From Amphirosellinia nigrospora (Eukaryota > Ascomycota > Sordariomycetes > Xylariales > Xylariaceae): a stretch of DNA of 64,000 bases. Within the stretch, counting starts at the first letter, position 1; every line of letters begins with the position of its first letter. The stretch spans positions 11,852,193 to 11,916,192 of the forward strand of contig SCHM01000001.1 of NCBI GenBank assembly GCA_004123355.1, given 5' to 3'. This document shows, one piece after another, positions 46,485-58,256 of this stretch. Under the pieces are notes generated by a model. It worked only from the letters and a program-made list of their open reading frames with translations. It was not told the origin of the DNA and made no database searches. A program made the translations under genes and the position numbers.

Positions 46485-47207
46485 TTAACCAGGTATCCCA
46501 ACCAAAGACCTCCAGTAGGGGAGATTGTTCAAGTTCTCTAGCATAGTTAGATACGCTTCGTTGATGCTCATAGTCTCGTCATTTAAAGTCTCCACTACCA
46601 CACCCTCACTTTTAAGGAACATGAGAAAGGTTGGCGTGAATGCGTTGTACCTTCGCATCCTTTGTTCAAACTTACCTTCACTTAAATCTGCGGAACGACC
46701 CCGCAGCAACCATCTTGCCTTTACAACATCGTCGGGACACTGGATGTGAATTGTCAAACCGGAGTACGAAGGAGCGAACTCTTGGAGCACTCGCCTGTAT
46801 TCAGCACTAGTTATATGAGAAAACGCGGTATGCAGCCCGTCGACCAGGATAGCTCGAGGTACAACAACACGGCTTGACACCTCTGCAATTTGCTCTCGCA
46901 AGATTGCGCCACATAGGTTAGGTGTCTTGGAGTTTGTCACATGGCGATTGTGCAATTGCAACACCACTGGGACGTTGCCGGGCTTGAATTGAGCTTTTAA
47001 GACGGCCTCGGGAATTTCTGTTCCATTTGTGAGGCATGTGTTGATTTCCTCTGACATACCAGGAATTGGCCCGCGACGTTGCCTGTTCAAGGCTCTATGC
47101 GTCTCGCCGAGGGAGATATGATGTAAGCTGAACTCTGTTGCGAGACGTGCACCTAGTGTGCCTTTTCCGCTGGAAGTTTTGCCAACTAAAAAAATGACTC
47201 GTAGCAT
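46485..47207 (-). CDS. P-loop nucleotide kinase-like protein (adenylate/UMP-CMP kinase family)
   Basis: An intact 240-codon single-exon gene starting at ATG 47207. The N-terminus MLRVIFLVGKTSSGKGTLGA carries a Walker A loop (GKTSSGKGT, residues 9-17) placed as in adenylate and UMP-CMP kinases. It is followed by HHISLGETHRALNRQRRGPI, where the nucleotide-binding helix would sit. A Walker-B-like strand AILVDGLHTAF and an arginine-rich lid-like region KARWLLRGRSADLSEGKFEQ follow, then RMRRYNAFTPT, matching the 'R...Y...T' end of the lid in this family. Adenylate kinases transfer phosphate between ATP and NMP. Sequence departs from canonical members in several motifs, so substrate and activity are uncertain. 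It is probably an accessory fungal paralogue. Confidence 0.72.
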   Translation of the reverse strand: MLRVIFLVGKTSSGKGTLGARLATEFSLHHISLGETHRALNRQRRGPIPGMSEEINTCLTNGTEIPEAVLKAQFKPGNVPVVLQLHNRHVTNSKTPNLCGAILREQIAEVSSRVVVPRAILVDGLHTAFSHITSAEYRRVLQEFAPSYSGLTIHIQCPDDVVKARWLLRGRSADLSEGKFEQRMRRYNAFTPTFLMFLKSEGVVVETLNDETMSINEAYLTMLENLNNLPYWRSLVGIPG

Positions 47208-49320
47208 GGTGAGTTAATGTTGTAGTTCTGAGAGAATTTTAGGTGTTTGTTTGAATTCATAACTGCCTAGCTACCTTGGCTTTTATTTATAGGCCAATGG
47301 TTTAGCTTGCTAATATGGGTGCGCCGGCCTTTGAACTCTAAAGGATAATGGCGTTTGTTTTTAAATAAGTTTAATGTTTATGAAACAAAGCGATAAGTCA
47401 CACATCAATGGCACGGCAATTTGATTCCCTACATCGAAGTTACTTTCAGCTAGTCACCCCTATAGTCCCTCCGCCGTCAATTCCCGCCCCATATTACAAT
47501 AAATAAGCATAGGCGCATTTGCTATACCAATTATACGAAAACTCAGATGTGTAACAGGACTTTGAATATACATACACAAGCTTCCCTATAGACATGATAG
47601 ATCATGTAGCCATGTAAAATTGACCTTGTACCCCGCCCCAAATCCATTCATCGCCATCTTCCATGTCGTATCAGCTTCGTTCAAAGTAATAGAGCTAAAG
47701 TCCATTTTTCTTACACCCCTTATCATGTTCTACTTGTTGAGCAGCGATTCATTGTTCAGTTCCCCGCGCTATTGGTACCTCAAAATGCGCGTAATGAATA
47801 CCTACTCATGCACTTGAGGAACTCTAATTATAAAACCGAGTACGCCATTCTCACGCCTGGTCACATTCAGAAGGATGGGGTCACATCCCTAGGTAACGGG
47901 AGAATATCGGCGGCCCTAAATCGCTTGAATGGGAGATTGGATGTATGTCACTCATTTCGCAGATCTACTGAACCGACAACCGCCCTTAACACACCCGTCT
48001 TAGACAAAATCTCCTACTTTTCAAACAGAGAAACAATACAGCTTGACGATATGGTGTACCGTATTTTAATCTCATGTCCGGCGAACGACACAAGACATTC
48101 TGGCAGTTGTAAAAAGAAATAATGAAAGCTCCCCAATAACCATACTACTTCCTGCTAGACCCAGAGATTGACTAGACCGAAAAATTGGATAGGTATGCTA
48201 GCACCTTGGCCTCTGAACTAAAGGACCCAGGCGGCGGGCAGGAAATAAAAACCTCTGACCACGACCAAAAACCACCCCCTTCGTGGGAAGTGGAAAAGTG
48301 AGGTGACGAGGAAAACTCCCTCACACGGACTTGGGGCCGCGGAGCCCCTTATACGGGGCTTGAGGTCCTTTATAAGGGGCTCCACGGCCACGAGTCCGTG
48401 CGGGTGCTACTGTAGGTTGTAAAACAAATTATTTTAATGCCCTAGCTGAGCTAGCTATTGAGACGGCGCTGTAATGATCACTCTAGCATTCAATCCTTAA
48501 CAACGTTTTGGCAAACTACTGCGTTCGGGTTCCTATATCCTTCAACACGTATCAAGTTGTATCGACATACATCATGCTCAACACCTAATGCAACCTCGAT
48601 TTCGACGATTGATTGGGGCAAGAGTTTCGGCAAGTACTCAGTAACCTACCCTCGAATTCTCGCAGGGTCGATAAATCCGAGTGATACTGTCTGCATTCTC
48701 GAAACAATGCTGGAAACGTAATACTACTACTCAAGGAATCAGTTATCAATCGGTGTAGAGACACGTGGGATTGGATTGGATTGTATACGTGAAGCATGAG
48801 ACAGGGTCTTTTTCACGAAATTGGCATTAGCTCCGCGGTAGATGTCAAACGCGGATGCTACAGAAGCATCTGCTAATAATGCATCTAACAGCCGCTGTAG
48901 TCTCGTCGGGTACTTATTAAGTTGCCAACCCATCCCTCATTTCCGAATCCCCCAGTTCGATACTACCCGCTAGCTCGAGACTACGGCTTTCATCGCATTT
49001 GACTGTGTACATTAGCTAAAGTCAAAAGGACAAAACTGATACCTCAAGTTCTAACGCCTGATGGTCAGACGCGGAACGCGGAATGGTCGCCCGCGTTTTT
49101 ATGCATAGGTTGGATTCCAGTCATCCTGCACCATACTAGTCATAAGCTGCGCAAACGCGTGGCGCTATAGAACAAAGGACAGGCCATTGCAGGTATATAG
49201 GGCTTGTGTTTCGCGCTTTGCTCAAGTCGCATACCGCACATAACTTTTACACTTAACACCTTGGGATATCTAGCCTATGTTGTAATAAGTGAAATGAGAC
49301 TGAGCCGTCCCGCGTATACC
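47208..49320. other. Gene-free interval with one hairpin
   Basis: About 2.1 kb without a supported gene. A plus-strand frame at 47772-48122 has no domain. A strong inverted repeat lies at 48324-48400. Confidence 0.4.
48324..48400. repeat. Inverted repeat / hairpin
   Basis: Arms of about 31 bp (CACGGACTTGGGGCCGCGGA then GCCCCTTATA, and its near complement ending GGCCACGAGTCCGTG) surround a short centre. No T run follows, so a terminator is unlikely. It may be the remnant of a small fold-back element. Confidence 0.7.
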
Positions 49321-50824
49321 ATGGCGGGATCTGTATGTTACGCAGGAGCGCTCGCCTCCGATAAAACAAGCTTCACGATCAATTTGAGCCCCTCACGCAT
49401 GTTTGAGCTAGCCAAACAAGTCCGGCTGCCTGCACATGAGGAATACCCTGGACTGGGTGAATCACTCGGCATCGATCTTCACACATTGCAGTCACTCAAA
49501 GAGCAATGGACCTCGAGCTTTGATTGGACCCAAGAACAAGCTGCGCTGAATAAGTAGGTCAAGGCTCATCGTCGTCCGCGCATATCAGGTTCATTTGTTG
49601 ACTAGTTCAACAGGTACCATCATTACACCGCGACCATCGAGAATCTGAAAGTGCATTTCATCCATGAGCACTCCGGCGAACCGGGTGCAATACCACTGAT
49701 TCTCATTCACGGATGGCCCGGGTCTTTGCCGAGCTCGTTCCGTTGATAGGCCCTCTGACCGCAGCGGCCAAGACATCCAAAGGGGCCCCCGTTTCTTTCG
49801 ACGTGGTAGTCCCATCGCTACCGGGTTACATGTTCTCCAGTGCGCCACCCGCCAACTGGACACTTGACGACACGGCCAGGATATACAATACTTTGATGAC
49901 CGAAGTCTTGGGATACAAGACCTACGCTATTCATGGAACAGACTGGGGAAGCAACGTAGCATACAGCATGTACGATAAGTTCAGTACGACTGTGCGCGCT
50001 GCACATCTTCTCGGTATACCATTCTTCCCCTTGGCCCGGATCAATTCTCCGAGCACAACATCACTCTCGACGCGAACGAGCAGTTTCAGGAGGACTTGGT
50101 ACTCAAATTTCAGGCTACCGGTGCCGGGTATCAAGTTGAACAGTCTACTAAGGTAACTATCAATCGAGATCGGTGTTCCTCCTTTTTTCGATCTTTCGGA
50201 AACACTCGCTGATTGGAGGACTGAATAGCCTAACACAATCGGGCTTGCGCTCTACGACAATCCGGTGGGCCAGTTGGCATGGATCGGTGAGAAGTATATC
50301 GAATGTAAGATTTCCCGGTCTCCCATTTCTCTGTGCTACATTTGATTCTAACTCGTCCGAAGGGTCCGATCCACGGGCCTTCACCACCCCATCAAGCGCT
50401 CTCACAAACAATCACATCATTCTCGAGGTGTCTCTGTATTACATGACCAAGTCGTTCGTATCCTCCGTCTTCACCTATGCCCAAAATGGCGCCGCGTTCA
50501 AAGCGAACTATACGAAAGCGCAGACCGATGCGCCCATGCTATTCAGTAGCTTCAAGTACAACTTTGGGTTTTGGGGTAAGGAGGTGGTCTCGTGGGTTGG
50601 TAATCTGGTGCTTTACAGCTGTGAGCGTTATCCTTTTACACACTTCTTGCCATTCCGTTGCGCCTATGACGTGTTACTACTCGGACTGACTAGGATTAGT
50701 TCACGACTTCGGGGGCCATTTTCCGACATCAGAGAATCCATCTGACTTAGTCGGTGATATTAGGGAGATTGCAGGTTATTGGTCTAGTGACTCTACTCAG
50801 GTTGTTTCGCGGTCTGACCTGTAG
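49321..50824 (+). CDS. Epoxide hydrolase (EHN domain, alpha/beta hydrolase)
   Basis: The protein resembles microsomal/juvenile-hormone-type epoxide hydrolases, which add water to epoxides through an ester intermediate. The N-terminal EHN region runs FTINLSPSRMFELAKQVRLP to LKEQWTSSFDWTQEQAALNK. The next exon has the oxyanion motif IHGWPGS. The nucleophile Asp is in YAIHGTDWGSNVAYSMYDKF and the base His in HDFGGHFPTSENPSD near the C-terminus, which stops at 50822-50824. Lid-region exons include TIGLALYDNPVGQLAWIGEK and TNNHIILEVSLYYMTKSFVS. Introns are short with canonical ends. Single bases are missing at the T run 49724-49726 and at GG 50033-50034. After both the frame resumes in family sequence. 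All catalytic residues are kept, so the enzyme is probably active and the gaps errors. Confidence 0.85.
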
Positions 50825-52296
50825 AGCTGATTGGCTATGCCACAAGGAACTATTAGCGGCGGAGGGCGCAACGAGATATTATGAGAATAAACTTGCCCTA
50901 GAATCTAGTACATGTGTATTTACTTAATGCAATTTACAATTTCCTCAGCCAAGTGAATTCCTTGGTGTCATGTCTACAAGAATACACTATTAACACGCAT
51001 TACTCTCAGTCATGTCGGTTTTTCTTGAGGAAACTAATAGTTACGCTTCACACACTCGAAGAGACAAGGCTCCAGCATATGTGGTATATTGCATATAAAA
51101 TCTACAGATAGAGTAGGAAAGAAGGAAGGTCTAAATCTACAATATAAGCAGCTGCTTAAATACTCGCGTGGGGCAGCTGCATTCACTGCCAGTGCCTGCC
51201 TTCATTCACTGCAACTGCATTCACTGCAAATGGCAGTCACGTATTCACTGCAAGTGGCAGTTACTGCAAGTGGAGATTACGGGTGCTGTGGCTAGTGGTG
51301 GGGCCCAGCCACCAGAGCCTGCAGATCCGTAACTCTAATCAACTAATATTAGAATTATTCTAAACTCCTGTCTGTACCCTTTACCACTGAGAGACAACAA
51401 CTACAACATCTACAACAACAACAAGGGACTTAGGTACATTTTATTGGTACCCTGAAGGTTGACAATCGTAACTTCGCCTTGGAGTTGGCGGAAATACTTG
51501 ATATCACCATGCCTAGCAATGTTGCGAGCAGAAGAGAGCAATCATAACAAACACCTAGGACACAAAATATGGTTCATTTGAAGTAAATTGACTGTTTTAC
51601 GAAAGAAACTTAGGAAAAAAACACGTTAATAGCTTAGAACTAAAAACACGAAGCTCGAGTTATATTCTTTAAAGGATAAAAGATCTGGGCCTTTTTTTTT
51701 TTAAGCAAAATATAAAATCGAGAACGAAATAGTTATTAGTGTAGATAAAAACTTAATAAATTTAGCTAAGCAAAAACCGTAAGAAAATATATCGCAAAAA
51801 GCTTCTAGTGCAACAAATAGCCTTATAAAAAAATAAAAAGCAATAAAATACGGGACTATAACTTACTATTAATATTAATATCAAGTATAAATAAAAGAAA
51901 ACGCGTATCGATAATACTAGTTGTTATTACTCGAACTTATCGAAGGCGTTTAACTAGGGAAGAAAAGTGCAAGAACACTAGCAGTCGAAGAAAGCTAGGA
52001 TTTAAATAGTCGGGTAAACCCAGGGAAAACCCTACTTTCATTAACTATAGCCCTCGGTAACATCTACGTCGATAAGGACATCCAAAGGCGATTAGATATA
52101 CGTAGGTAGGTAATACGAGTTGAACAGAAGACCACTCAACCGCCGGCTGCGGCAATGATATTAGAAGAGAGAAGTTGGCCGCTGCCAGGAAACAGGGATC
52201 TAGGCATACAGACAAAGAGACTCTCTGTATATAGTCAAGTAGTCACATAGAGCCCACGGAGATGACTTCACTGGTCCTCTGTGCAACAACAGATGT
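50825..52296. other. Intergenic region with dispersed repeat copy B
   Basis: No supported gene. It holds the second copy of the dispersed repeat (51041-51284) and, after it, CAACAACTACAACATCTACA-type low-complexity sequence and an AT-rich stretch to about 51900. Confidence 0.4.
51041..51284 (+). repeat. Dispersed repeat, copy B
   Basis: It is the inverted partner of 37836-38066. It has one more CATTCACTGC-type unit than copy A, so the internal motif expands and contracts. Confidence 0.75.
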
Positions 52297-53211
52297 TTAC
52301 ACCCTACCCTTGCGAGGTTCGTGACAGCCGCCAAGACCAGATCCGCCACTACCGGAACCTCCGTTACGGAACCCGCCGTTGTCTCTATCCCACTTCCGAA
52401 GTACGGGGTCAATGGACTTGAAGTACTCATCCTCGTCATCTTGGTTATCATCTGATTCTTCTCCTCTTTTATGATGAGCGTCATCTGGTTCCTCTCCAAC
52501 GCTATAGAGACTATTCTTGGGCTTTTCTCCGTCTTTTTTGTGACCGTTCTCCTTCGCTTCGGTTTCTCGACGGCGTCTTCGCGGTCGTCCTCCTTGACTG
52601 CCTGGAGCGTAGTCTTTCGACGTTTGTTGCGTCCCTTTTTCTTGTCGTCGCCGGCCTTTCTTCTAGTGCTTACTGGGACTAACATCTCTAAGTTAGTTCT
52701 TTGCTATTCTCACTCTAAACTAGATTAAAGAGGCAGAACTTACGACCGTACTGGAGCTTGAGAGGATCGGAAGATCCTTTGAACCTATGTGCGGCACGAA
52801 CGTGTGCTAAAATCGCCTGGAAATTCGCGCTTTGGTGATTGCAGTCATCCTGATTGCACTTGTATTCGCCTGTGGCCATGAGCTGCTGGTACCGGCCCGC
52901 GGCATGGAAGTTGGAATTATGCGAGGTGATGCTGTGAGCATTTGCTGCCATCTCGCGTCCACAGGGAGTGCCATTGTTAAGTCTCTGGCAGAGGTATCTT
53001 CCGTTGACGTCTTCGAAATGGAGAGGTTAGTGTTGTTCAGGACACCGAAACTTGTCAAACGAAAAGGAGATGCGGGAGTTAAGCTACACTTACAGAACAC
53101 GCCGTCAGCGGTCTGGCGAAGCACGCAACTTGTATTCAGATATCCCTTCTTGTTTGACCATATGGCTACTGTTTGCTTGCGGATCGCCGGCGAGTCTTGA
53201 AGTTCGACCAT
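52297..53211 (-). CDS. C2H2-type zinc-finger protein with acidic C-terminus
   Basis: Three exons (53211-53094, 53010-52744, 52687 to about 52297) are joined by introns with GTAAGT donors and ACTAACC/ACTAACTTAG ends. Exon 2 encodes two Cys2His2-like fingers: YLCQRLNNGTPCGRE followed by AHSITSHNSNFH, and YKCNQDDCNHQSANFQAILA followed by HVRAAH. Exon 3 is basic (KKKGRNKRRK). One base appears to be missing in the A/G run near 52635-52650. After it the frame is strongly acidic (SDDNQDDEDEYFKSIDPVLR) and ends in a Gly-rich tail at 52297. With that base the coding length is 777 nt, 258 residues. A nuclear DNA- or RNA-binding role is likely. The start codon lies inside a 50-bp tandem repeat, so the true N-terminus is uncertain. 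It could be a mobile-element or accessory gene. Confidence 0.55.
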
Positions 53212-53306
53212 ATGGCTACTGTTTGCTTGTGGATCGCCGGCGAGTCTTGAAGCTTGGCCATATGGCTACTGTTTGCTTGTGGATCGCTGGTGAGTCTTGT
53301 AGGCGA
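53157..53306. repeat. 50-bp tandem repeat, three copies
   Basis: Three consecutive 50-bp units share CCATATGGCTACTGTTTGCT and GGATCGCCGGCGAGTCTTG. On the minus strand each unit contains an ATG (CATATGGTC or equivalent). The unit length is not a multiple of three. Confidence 0.9.
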
Positions 53307-53539
53307 GGCGGAGGTAAAAACAGCCTGCTGCAGCAAGGTGTTGTATGTTTTGCAAGTTACCAAGTAGTAGGTAGCTTCTACGCACGCCTAAGCGCGTCTT
53401 GGGCGCACTGCTGAGCAACCAGGGCCTTAGAAAGCATCTTGGGGCGGGACAAGCCGTCGAGGTCGCCGAAGAAACCGCCTATGTAGCCCCACAAGAACCC
53501 TATACAACCACTTAGGCAACAAACGTTAGAGTTCAAGCC

Positions 53540-54194
53540 ACTTCCTCTCATTGGATTATCCATTCAGGTATAACCCCGAATTCCTCGAAGTTGAAATCCT
53601 CAAAGTCGACCTCGAGCCAAACAGCAGCACTTGGAGAACAATTAGAACAGCCAACTTCCCATGGAACCAACAGTCCATATCCACATGGTAGAATCGGAGG
53701 AACAGGCATGTGACTTTGAAGTGCGACCTTGAAGTGCGACCTCGAAGTGCGACCTTGAAGTGCGACCAGAGCCAAGCTGATCTACTTCGAGCTGACATGA
53801 TTCTTAGACCATTATATTCCCAACAACAAGGTGAAATTGTCTCTGGTGGTATGTTTGTTGCCATCTGGTAGGAGTCATTCAAGGTGCCACAACAATCTTC
53901 CCAAACGACCCAACAAGACCTGACAGCATTGTCGGGGACCGGGCTGTCGGAAACGAAGAAGACATCTTTGTATCCTTGGATATAATAGCAATTGGATGGG
54001 GGAGCAAAGCATGCTATCTTCCCCTAGGCTCTTCGAATAAGTTAGCAGACGACGCTATCATCAGAGAAGGCAGTTTGATCAGGATTTACCAATTGAAGCA
54101 CAATGAACCTTATCCATTCACGCTTGCTTTCAAAAATTCGACATGTTATGTTGAAAAGCACACGCGCGATGCCCGCGTTGTGTGCACTGCCTAG
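53540..54194 (+). pseudogene. Decayed or mis-sequenced ORF, family unknown
   Basis: Protein-like stretches occur in more than one plus-strand frame. They include YNPEFLEVEILKVDLEPNSS near 53570, IFPNDPTRPDSIVGDRAVGN near 53900, and DIIAIGWGSKACYLPLGSSN from 53976, ending at 54192-54194. I do not recognise the family. A 13-bp tandem repeat (53716-53767) interrupts the region. It may be a gene broken by repeat expansion and point damage, or further sequence error. Confidence 0.3.
53716..53767. repeat. 13-bp tandem repeat, four copies
   Basis: Exactly four copies of TTGAAGTGCGACC, the third with one T to C change. Confidence 0.92.
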
Positions 54195-55660
54195 GCGGCC
54201 TTGGATAGTCTTTGTTGAATTCGAAGTTGGATCACCAAAACATGAACATGGGTCACATGTTTTGGTGAAGAGAAGGGTTAAGAGCAAGGCAGAGTTACTA
54301 AAATTGAATTCTAGTGAAACCTAAAAGTAAGCTATACTAAAGACGTACTAGCGCCGCTCCAGATAAGCATCGACGATATCTCTAAGAATCGATAAGGAGT
54401 TCGATAAGGATGTCGATAAGGAGTTCGATAAGGAACATGGAAATAGAAGTCTAGATAATCCTCAATTTAAACAATTGACCTTCGATAATTAAAGTTTCCA
54501 AAGGTTGTTGTATTTATCTCATGGCCCTGAAAAGCGTAAGTTACAATATTTTCTCGGGAACTAAGGGAGTGTTTTTCTTGAGGTCTTCGACTCTCCTGTA
54601 TGCCTATCTAAATCGCTTCGCTTTCGCTACTCCCAGCCGTGTAGATGGAAGCTGAAACGAAGGATAAAGTCTCACACTCGTATGACTGTATCAAGATTCA
54701 GTCTCGGTTATAAATCTCCATATTGCAATACTGTGATATGGTGTAACCTGCCCCCTAGTATGATCCTGTCGAATAGCCTTAGAAGAGGAAAAGTGTGAAA
54801 GTAATAGAGGGATGGATTAACTACTTGGCATAAGGATCACGTTAGATGCGGCGTCGTTTTAGAAAAGTTGATTTTAACGGCACACGTTAAAATAAAGGTT
54901 AATTTTGTGTCGTTGTCTATTGACGTTATCAAACTATGCACATGGCCCCTACTAGCCGAATGATGAAGATAGATACATTAGGAGACGCTTCGAATGAAGT
55001 ATTCCGGTTAACCTGGGATGCGGATGTCATGCTGGGCGCTACGCATACGTACAAGCCGCTGAGGCGGAACGTACATTGACTGCAACATGTTATAATCTGT
55101 TGGCTGGCTATGGAGTGCACCTTGTCTTGAAGATTAGTTGGTGTACATATTACGTATTAGGATAAGGAGAAATGATCAATGCCTGTGGGAATTTCGACGT
55201 TGATATATCTCGTAGCGATAACATATTGGAAAGAAGAATGTACGGCTTGATTTAATGGTTTAGACGCTTACAACATGATTGATTCTGAGGCAAGCACTTG
55301 TAGGTATCTGTATGTCTCAAGGTATTGAACACACAGAGGGGGTAAATGAGTGTGTATTACGACTCGACCAGCGAGTGCCCTAGCCAGCTGTGACTAAAGT
55401 GTGTAGGGAAGAAGGTAAGTCCAAATGAGTGCCCTGAGCCCCAGCAATATGCCCTTATACCCTAGCGTCCGTTTGTAGACCCACAGTATCTAGGCACATT
55501 GTACACAGTGTAAATACGGGAGTTAGCGTTAGCGCATGTACTAAATCTAGGGATCTGATAAACCCCGCCAACGACCCCTCCAAAGCCGATAAGAAAAAAA
55601 TAGTTGAAGGCGACGGAAATAATACATCACCTTGTCGACGACTAGGCAGGCAGAACAAGG
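54195..55660. other. Intergenic region
   Basis: No supported gene. A degenerate repeat of TCGATAAGGAGT units lies at about 54388-54435. Confidence 0.4.
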
Positions 55661-57077
55661 ATGGCAAACTACGATAGCGACTCATCAGTGGGCGAAGACG
55701 AAGATTTCACCGAGACCAATGTGCTCCTAGGGTATGCGTCAAAAGACGCCGGAGATGATGCTATAAGCCGCCTAGGAGGGCGACCGGTAAGTCTCGTGCC
55801 TTCAGGTATCAATTATTGAAGCAGAGATGAATATTACGGATATAGACTCATGCAGAGCCGTTTGTAGGAATGGTTCGACCCGGAAACCCCGCCCTCGGCG
55901 GCCCTAGCAAAATGCAATATATGCAAGGGCCTGATGGTCCTCCTCCTCCAACTCAACGCCGAACTGCCCGATCGATTTCCCGGCCACGAGAGGCGCCTCT
56001 ATGTTTTTGCGTGCCAGAAGGAGAGCTGTCGACGAAGGGGCGGGAGCATACGCGCGCTGCGAAGCTTACGGGTTGCGCCGGGAAGCAAAGTCTCACTTCC
56101 GAATGGCGACACGAAAAAGAAAGAAGAGAAGCCCAAGCCTAGACCTAAAGAGGAGCCAAAGCCTGCTAGTAATCTAGGTGAGACGCTCTTTGGCGCGAAG
56201 ACTCTGGGAGGCACATCGGGGTGAACCCCTTTGCAACGTCCAATCCTGGCAGCACATCGGCACCAAGCAACCCTTTCGCGAGCGCGAGCAATCCTTTCAG
56301 TGCTCCCAAGTCCGCCGCGGAATCCACTAGTAATACCCAAACCAAGACCAAGACTGAGACGACGACGGATGAAGATGCGAAAGCTCTACCCAAGACATTC
56401 GCCGAAACCCTATCTCTGAACAATAACCCACCACCCGACGTCCCGCAAACGCCCCCGAACCCTGGCCTTCAGAGGCCGCCCAACCAAAACCATACCCAAT
56501 CTCCTATTTGTCGGATGCCGAATACGAGACCTTAGACTTAGACCAACGCCGCCACCAGTGCCCCAAGCTACAGTCAAGATGGACATAGACGATAACTCCG
56601 GTTTGGGTGGTGGTAAGGAGGACAAGGAAGTCTTCGAGTCGACTATGGACGCAGCATTCCAGCGTTTCGCGGACAGGCTGGCGCAGAACCCGAACAGTCC
56701 ATCCGCTACGAGTTCGGCGGCATGCCTTTACTATATTCTAAGACGGATGCCGTGGGTAAAGCCCTCGCTCCTTCGCAGCTTGAAGGAGTGGGGGCGGCGG
56801 CGACTTCACGGGTGGGGTTCGAGGCATACCTCGTTGCCCGAACTGTGGAGGCCCTCGTACGTTCGAGGTCCAGCTCTGCCCGCATGCTATCACGGAGCTC
56901 GAGGCCGAGGAGCTGTCTCTCGAGGGCATGGATTGGGGTACGATTCTCGTCGGGGTGTGCGAACGGGATTGCCAGGCCAGAGGCGTCGAGGAGGGACGTG
57001 TTGGATACTTGGAAGAGTGGGTGGGCGCTCAGTGGGAAGAGATGGGTTCATCTGCTCCTGGTGGTGGAAGGCGGTGA
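55661..57077 (+). CDS. TSR4: Tsr4 / PDCD2-family ribosome biogenesis protein
   Basis: Tsr4/PDCD2 proteins are chaperones for ribosomal protein uS5 (Rps2) and act in 20S pre-rRNA processing. Exon 1 (55661-55786) encodes MANYDSDSSVGEDEDFTETN and LLGYASKDAGDDAISRLGG. Exon 2 starts at 55868 with EWFDPETPPSAALAKCNICK, then LPDRFPGHERRLYVFACQKE. A long Pro/Ser/Thr linker with NPFA/NPFS repeats follows. The PDCD2_C domain then gives IRYEFGGMPLLYS, RGIPRCPNCGGPRTFEVQLC and the terminal GYLEEWVGAQWEEM. Five one-base deletions are inferred (near 56218-56221, 56452-56456, 56541-56550, 56689-56691 and 56787-56795), each shifting the frame the same way. Exons plus five bases equal 1341 nt, 446 residues. 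Such repeated, one-directional loss in a conserved gene fits sequencing error better than decay. Confidence 0.85.
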
Positions 57078-58256
57078 TCATACTGTTCAAAACCTTATAT
57101 TTGGGCCACAGATCATTGTTGCTACTCGAAGTCGGTCAAGGCGTTGGCGAGCTAATCTGACTAGGTATATATAGAAGTCTCTTCGCTATGTCTCTTGTGA
57201 CAGGAAGTGAACAAAGAAAAAAGAGTAGAATCACCCAATAAAGTGAGAAGCATACATAGCGTCTTCGACGCCATGATTATACAATCGAGATGCTGATAGC
57301 AATTCGCTCCCTTGCGAGGCCAGCCCACCATGTGAATATAGTATTGAGCTCAGGATCTACTGCGCAGATCCCTCACTCTCCTTCTTTACTTCTAGATTCA
57401 GTGCAATAAACATGATTCTGAAGCTTACTCTTTTATTCTATGTGAAATGCAACAGAAAACAACTCAATAGATTCATCATAATTGACGTACAGCAAACTAA
57501 AGTTGCATCGGGATGAATCTACTGTGGGTCTACAAACGGATGCTAAGGTATAAGGAAATATTGCTGGGGCTTAGGCCGTTCACCTAGGCTAAGCCTTCTT
57601 CTCCTGCACTTTAGTCATAGCTGACTAGGGCACCGTCTGGTCGAGTCGGAATACACACTTGTTCACCCCCTGCCTCTCTCTACCTAGGTACTTGAGTTTC
57701 CTGTCAGGTCTGGCCGCCGGAATGCGGGCCCGGAGACACTAAAAGTACGTCTGGAGGTGGATCTCAACGGCCGCGGGAATGTGGGTAAAGTAGCGGCTCG
57801 GTTGACGAGACCGACAAGTAAGAACTTATCGCTCTAAGAACTTGACACCTTTCCGGCTTCGCTTTAATCGCTATATATTTCACACGGCTCCTGCGGATTA
57901 TGATTCTCTAACGCAGACTTTTTGCTACTCCTTATCGGCAAATATTAATTCCCTCTCACGGCGGCTTGGGTAATTCTCTATTGCGCCTACAGCCCCTCTG
58001 ATACGCAAGGCCAATCAATGATAAAATATAGACGCCGATGACCCAATCGCGTTCGCTTATACTTTTTGATGCGTTTTAACGGTACATTATTGCCTGCACA
58101 GCCAGGTGGCTGGCGGGGTCCAGTCCCCTCCTCTAGCCTTCCTTGATACATAGTATTTGATGCTTTTAACCTTCAGAATTCCGTGTTCATGAACTACAAC
58201 ATTTTTCCTTCAATATCTACCACGTGTCGCACTGTTCACTGCTAATAATTTATGAA
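57078..58256. other. Intergenic region
   Basis: No supported gene between Tsr4 and the HET gene. Confidence 0.4.

Noticed and set aside
47772-48122. 116-codon plus-strand frame
   Set aside because: No domain or signal, and the start is not ATG.
55661-57077. Programmed ribosomal frameshifting in Tsr4
   Set aside because: Five shifts in one gene and the same pattern in ten other genes make a sequence-error explanation far simpler.
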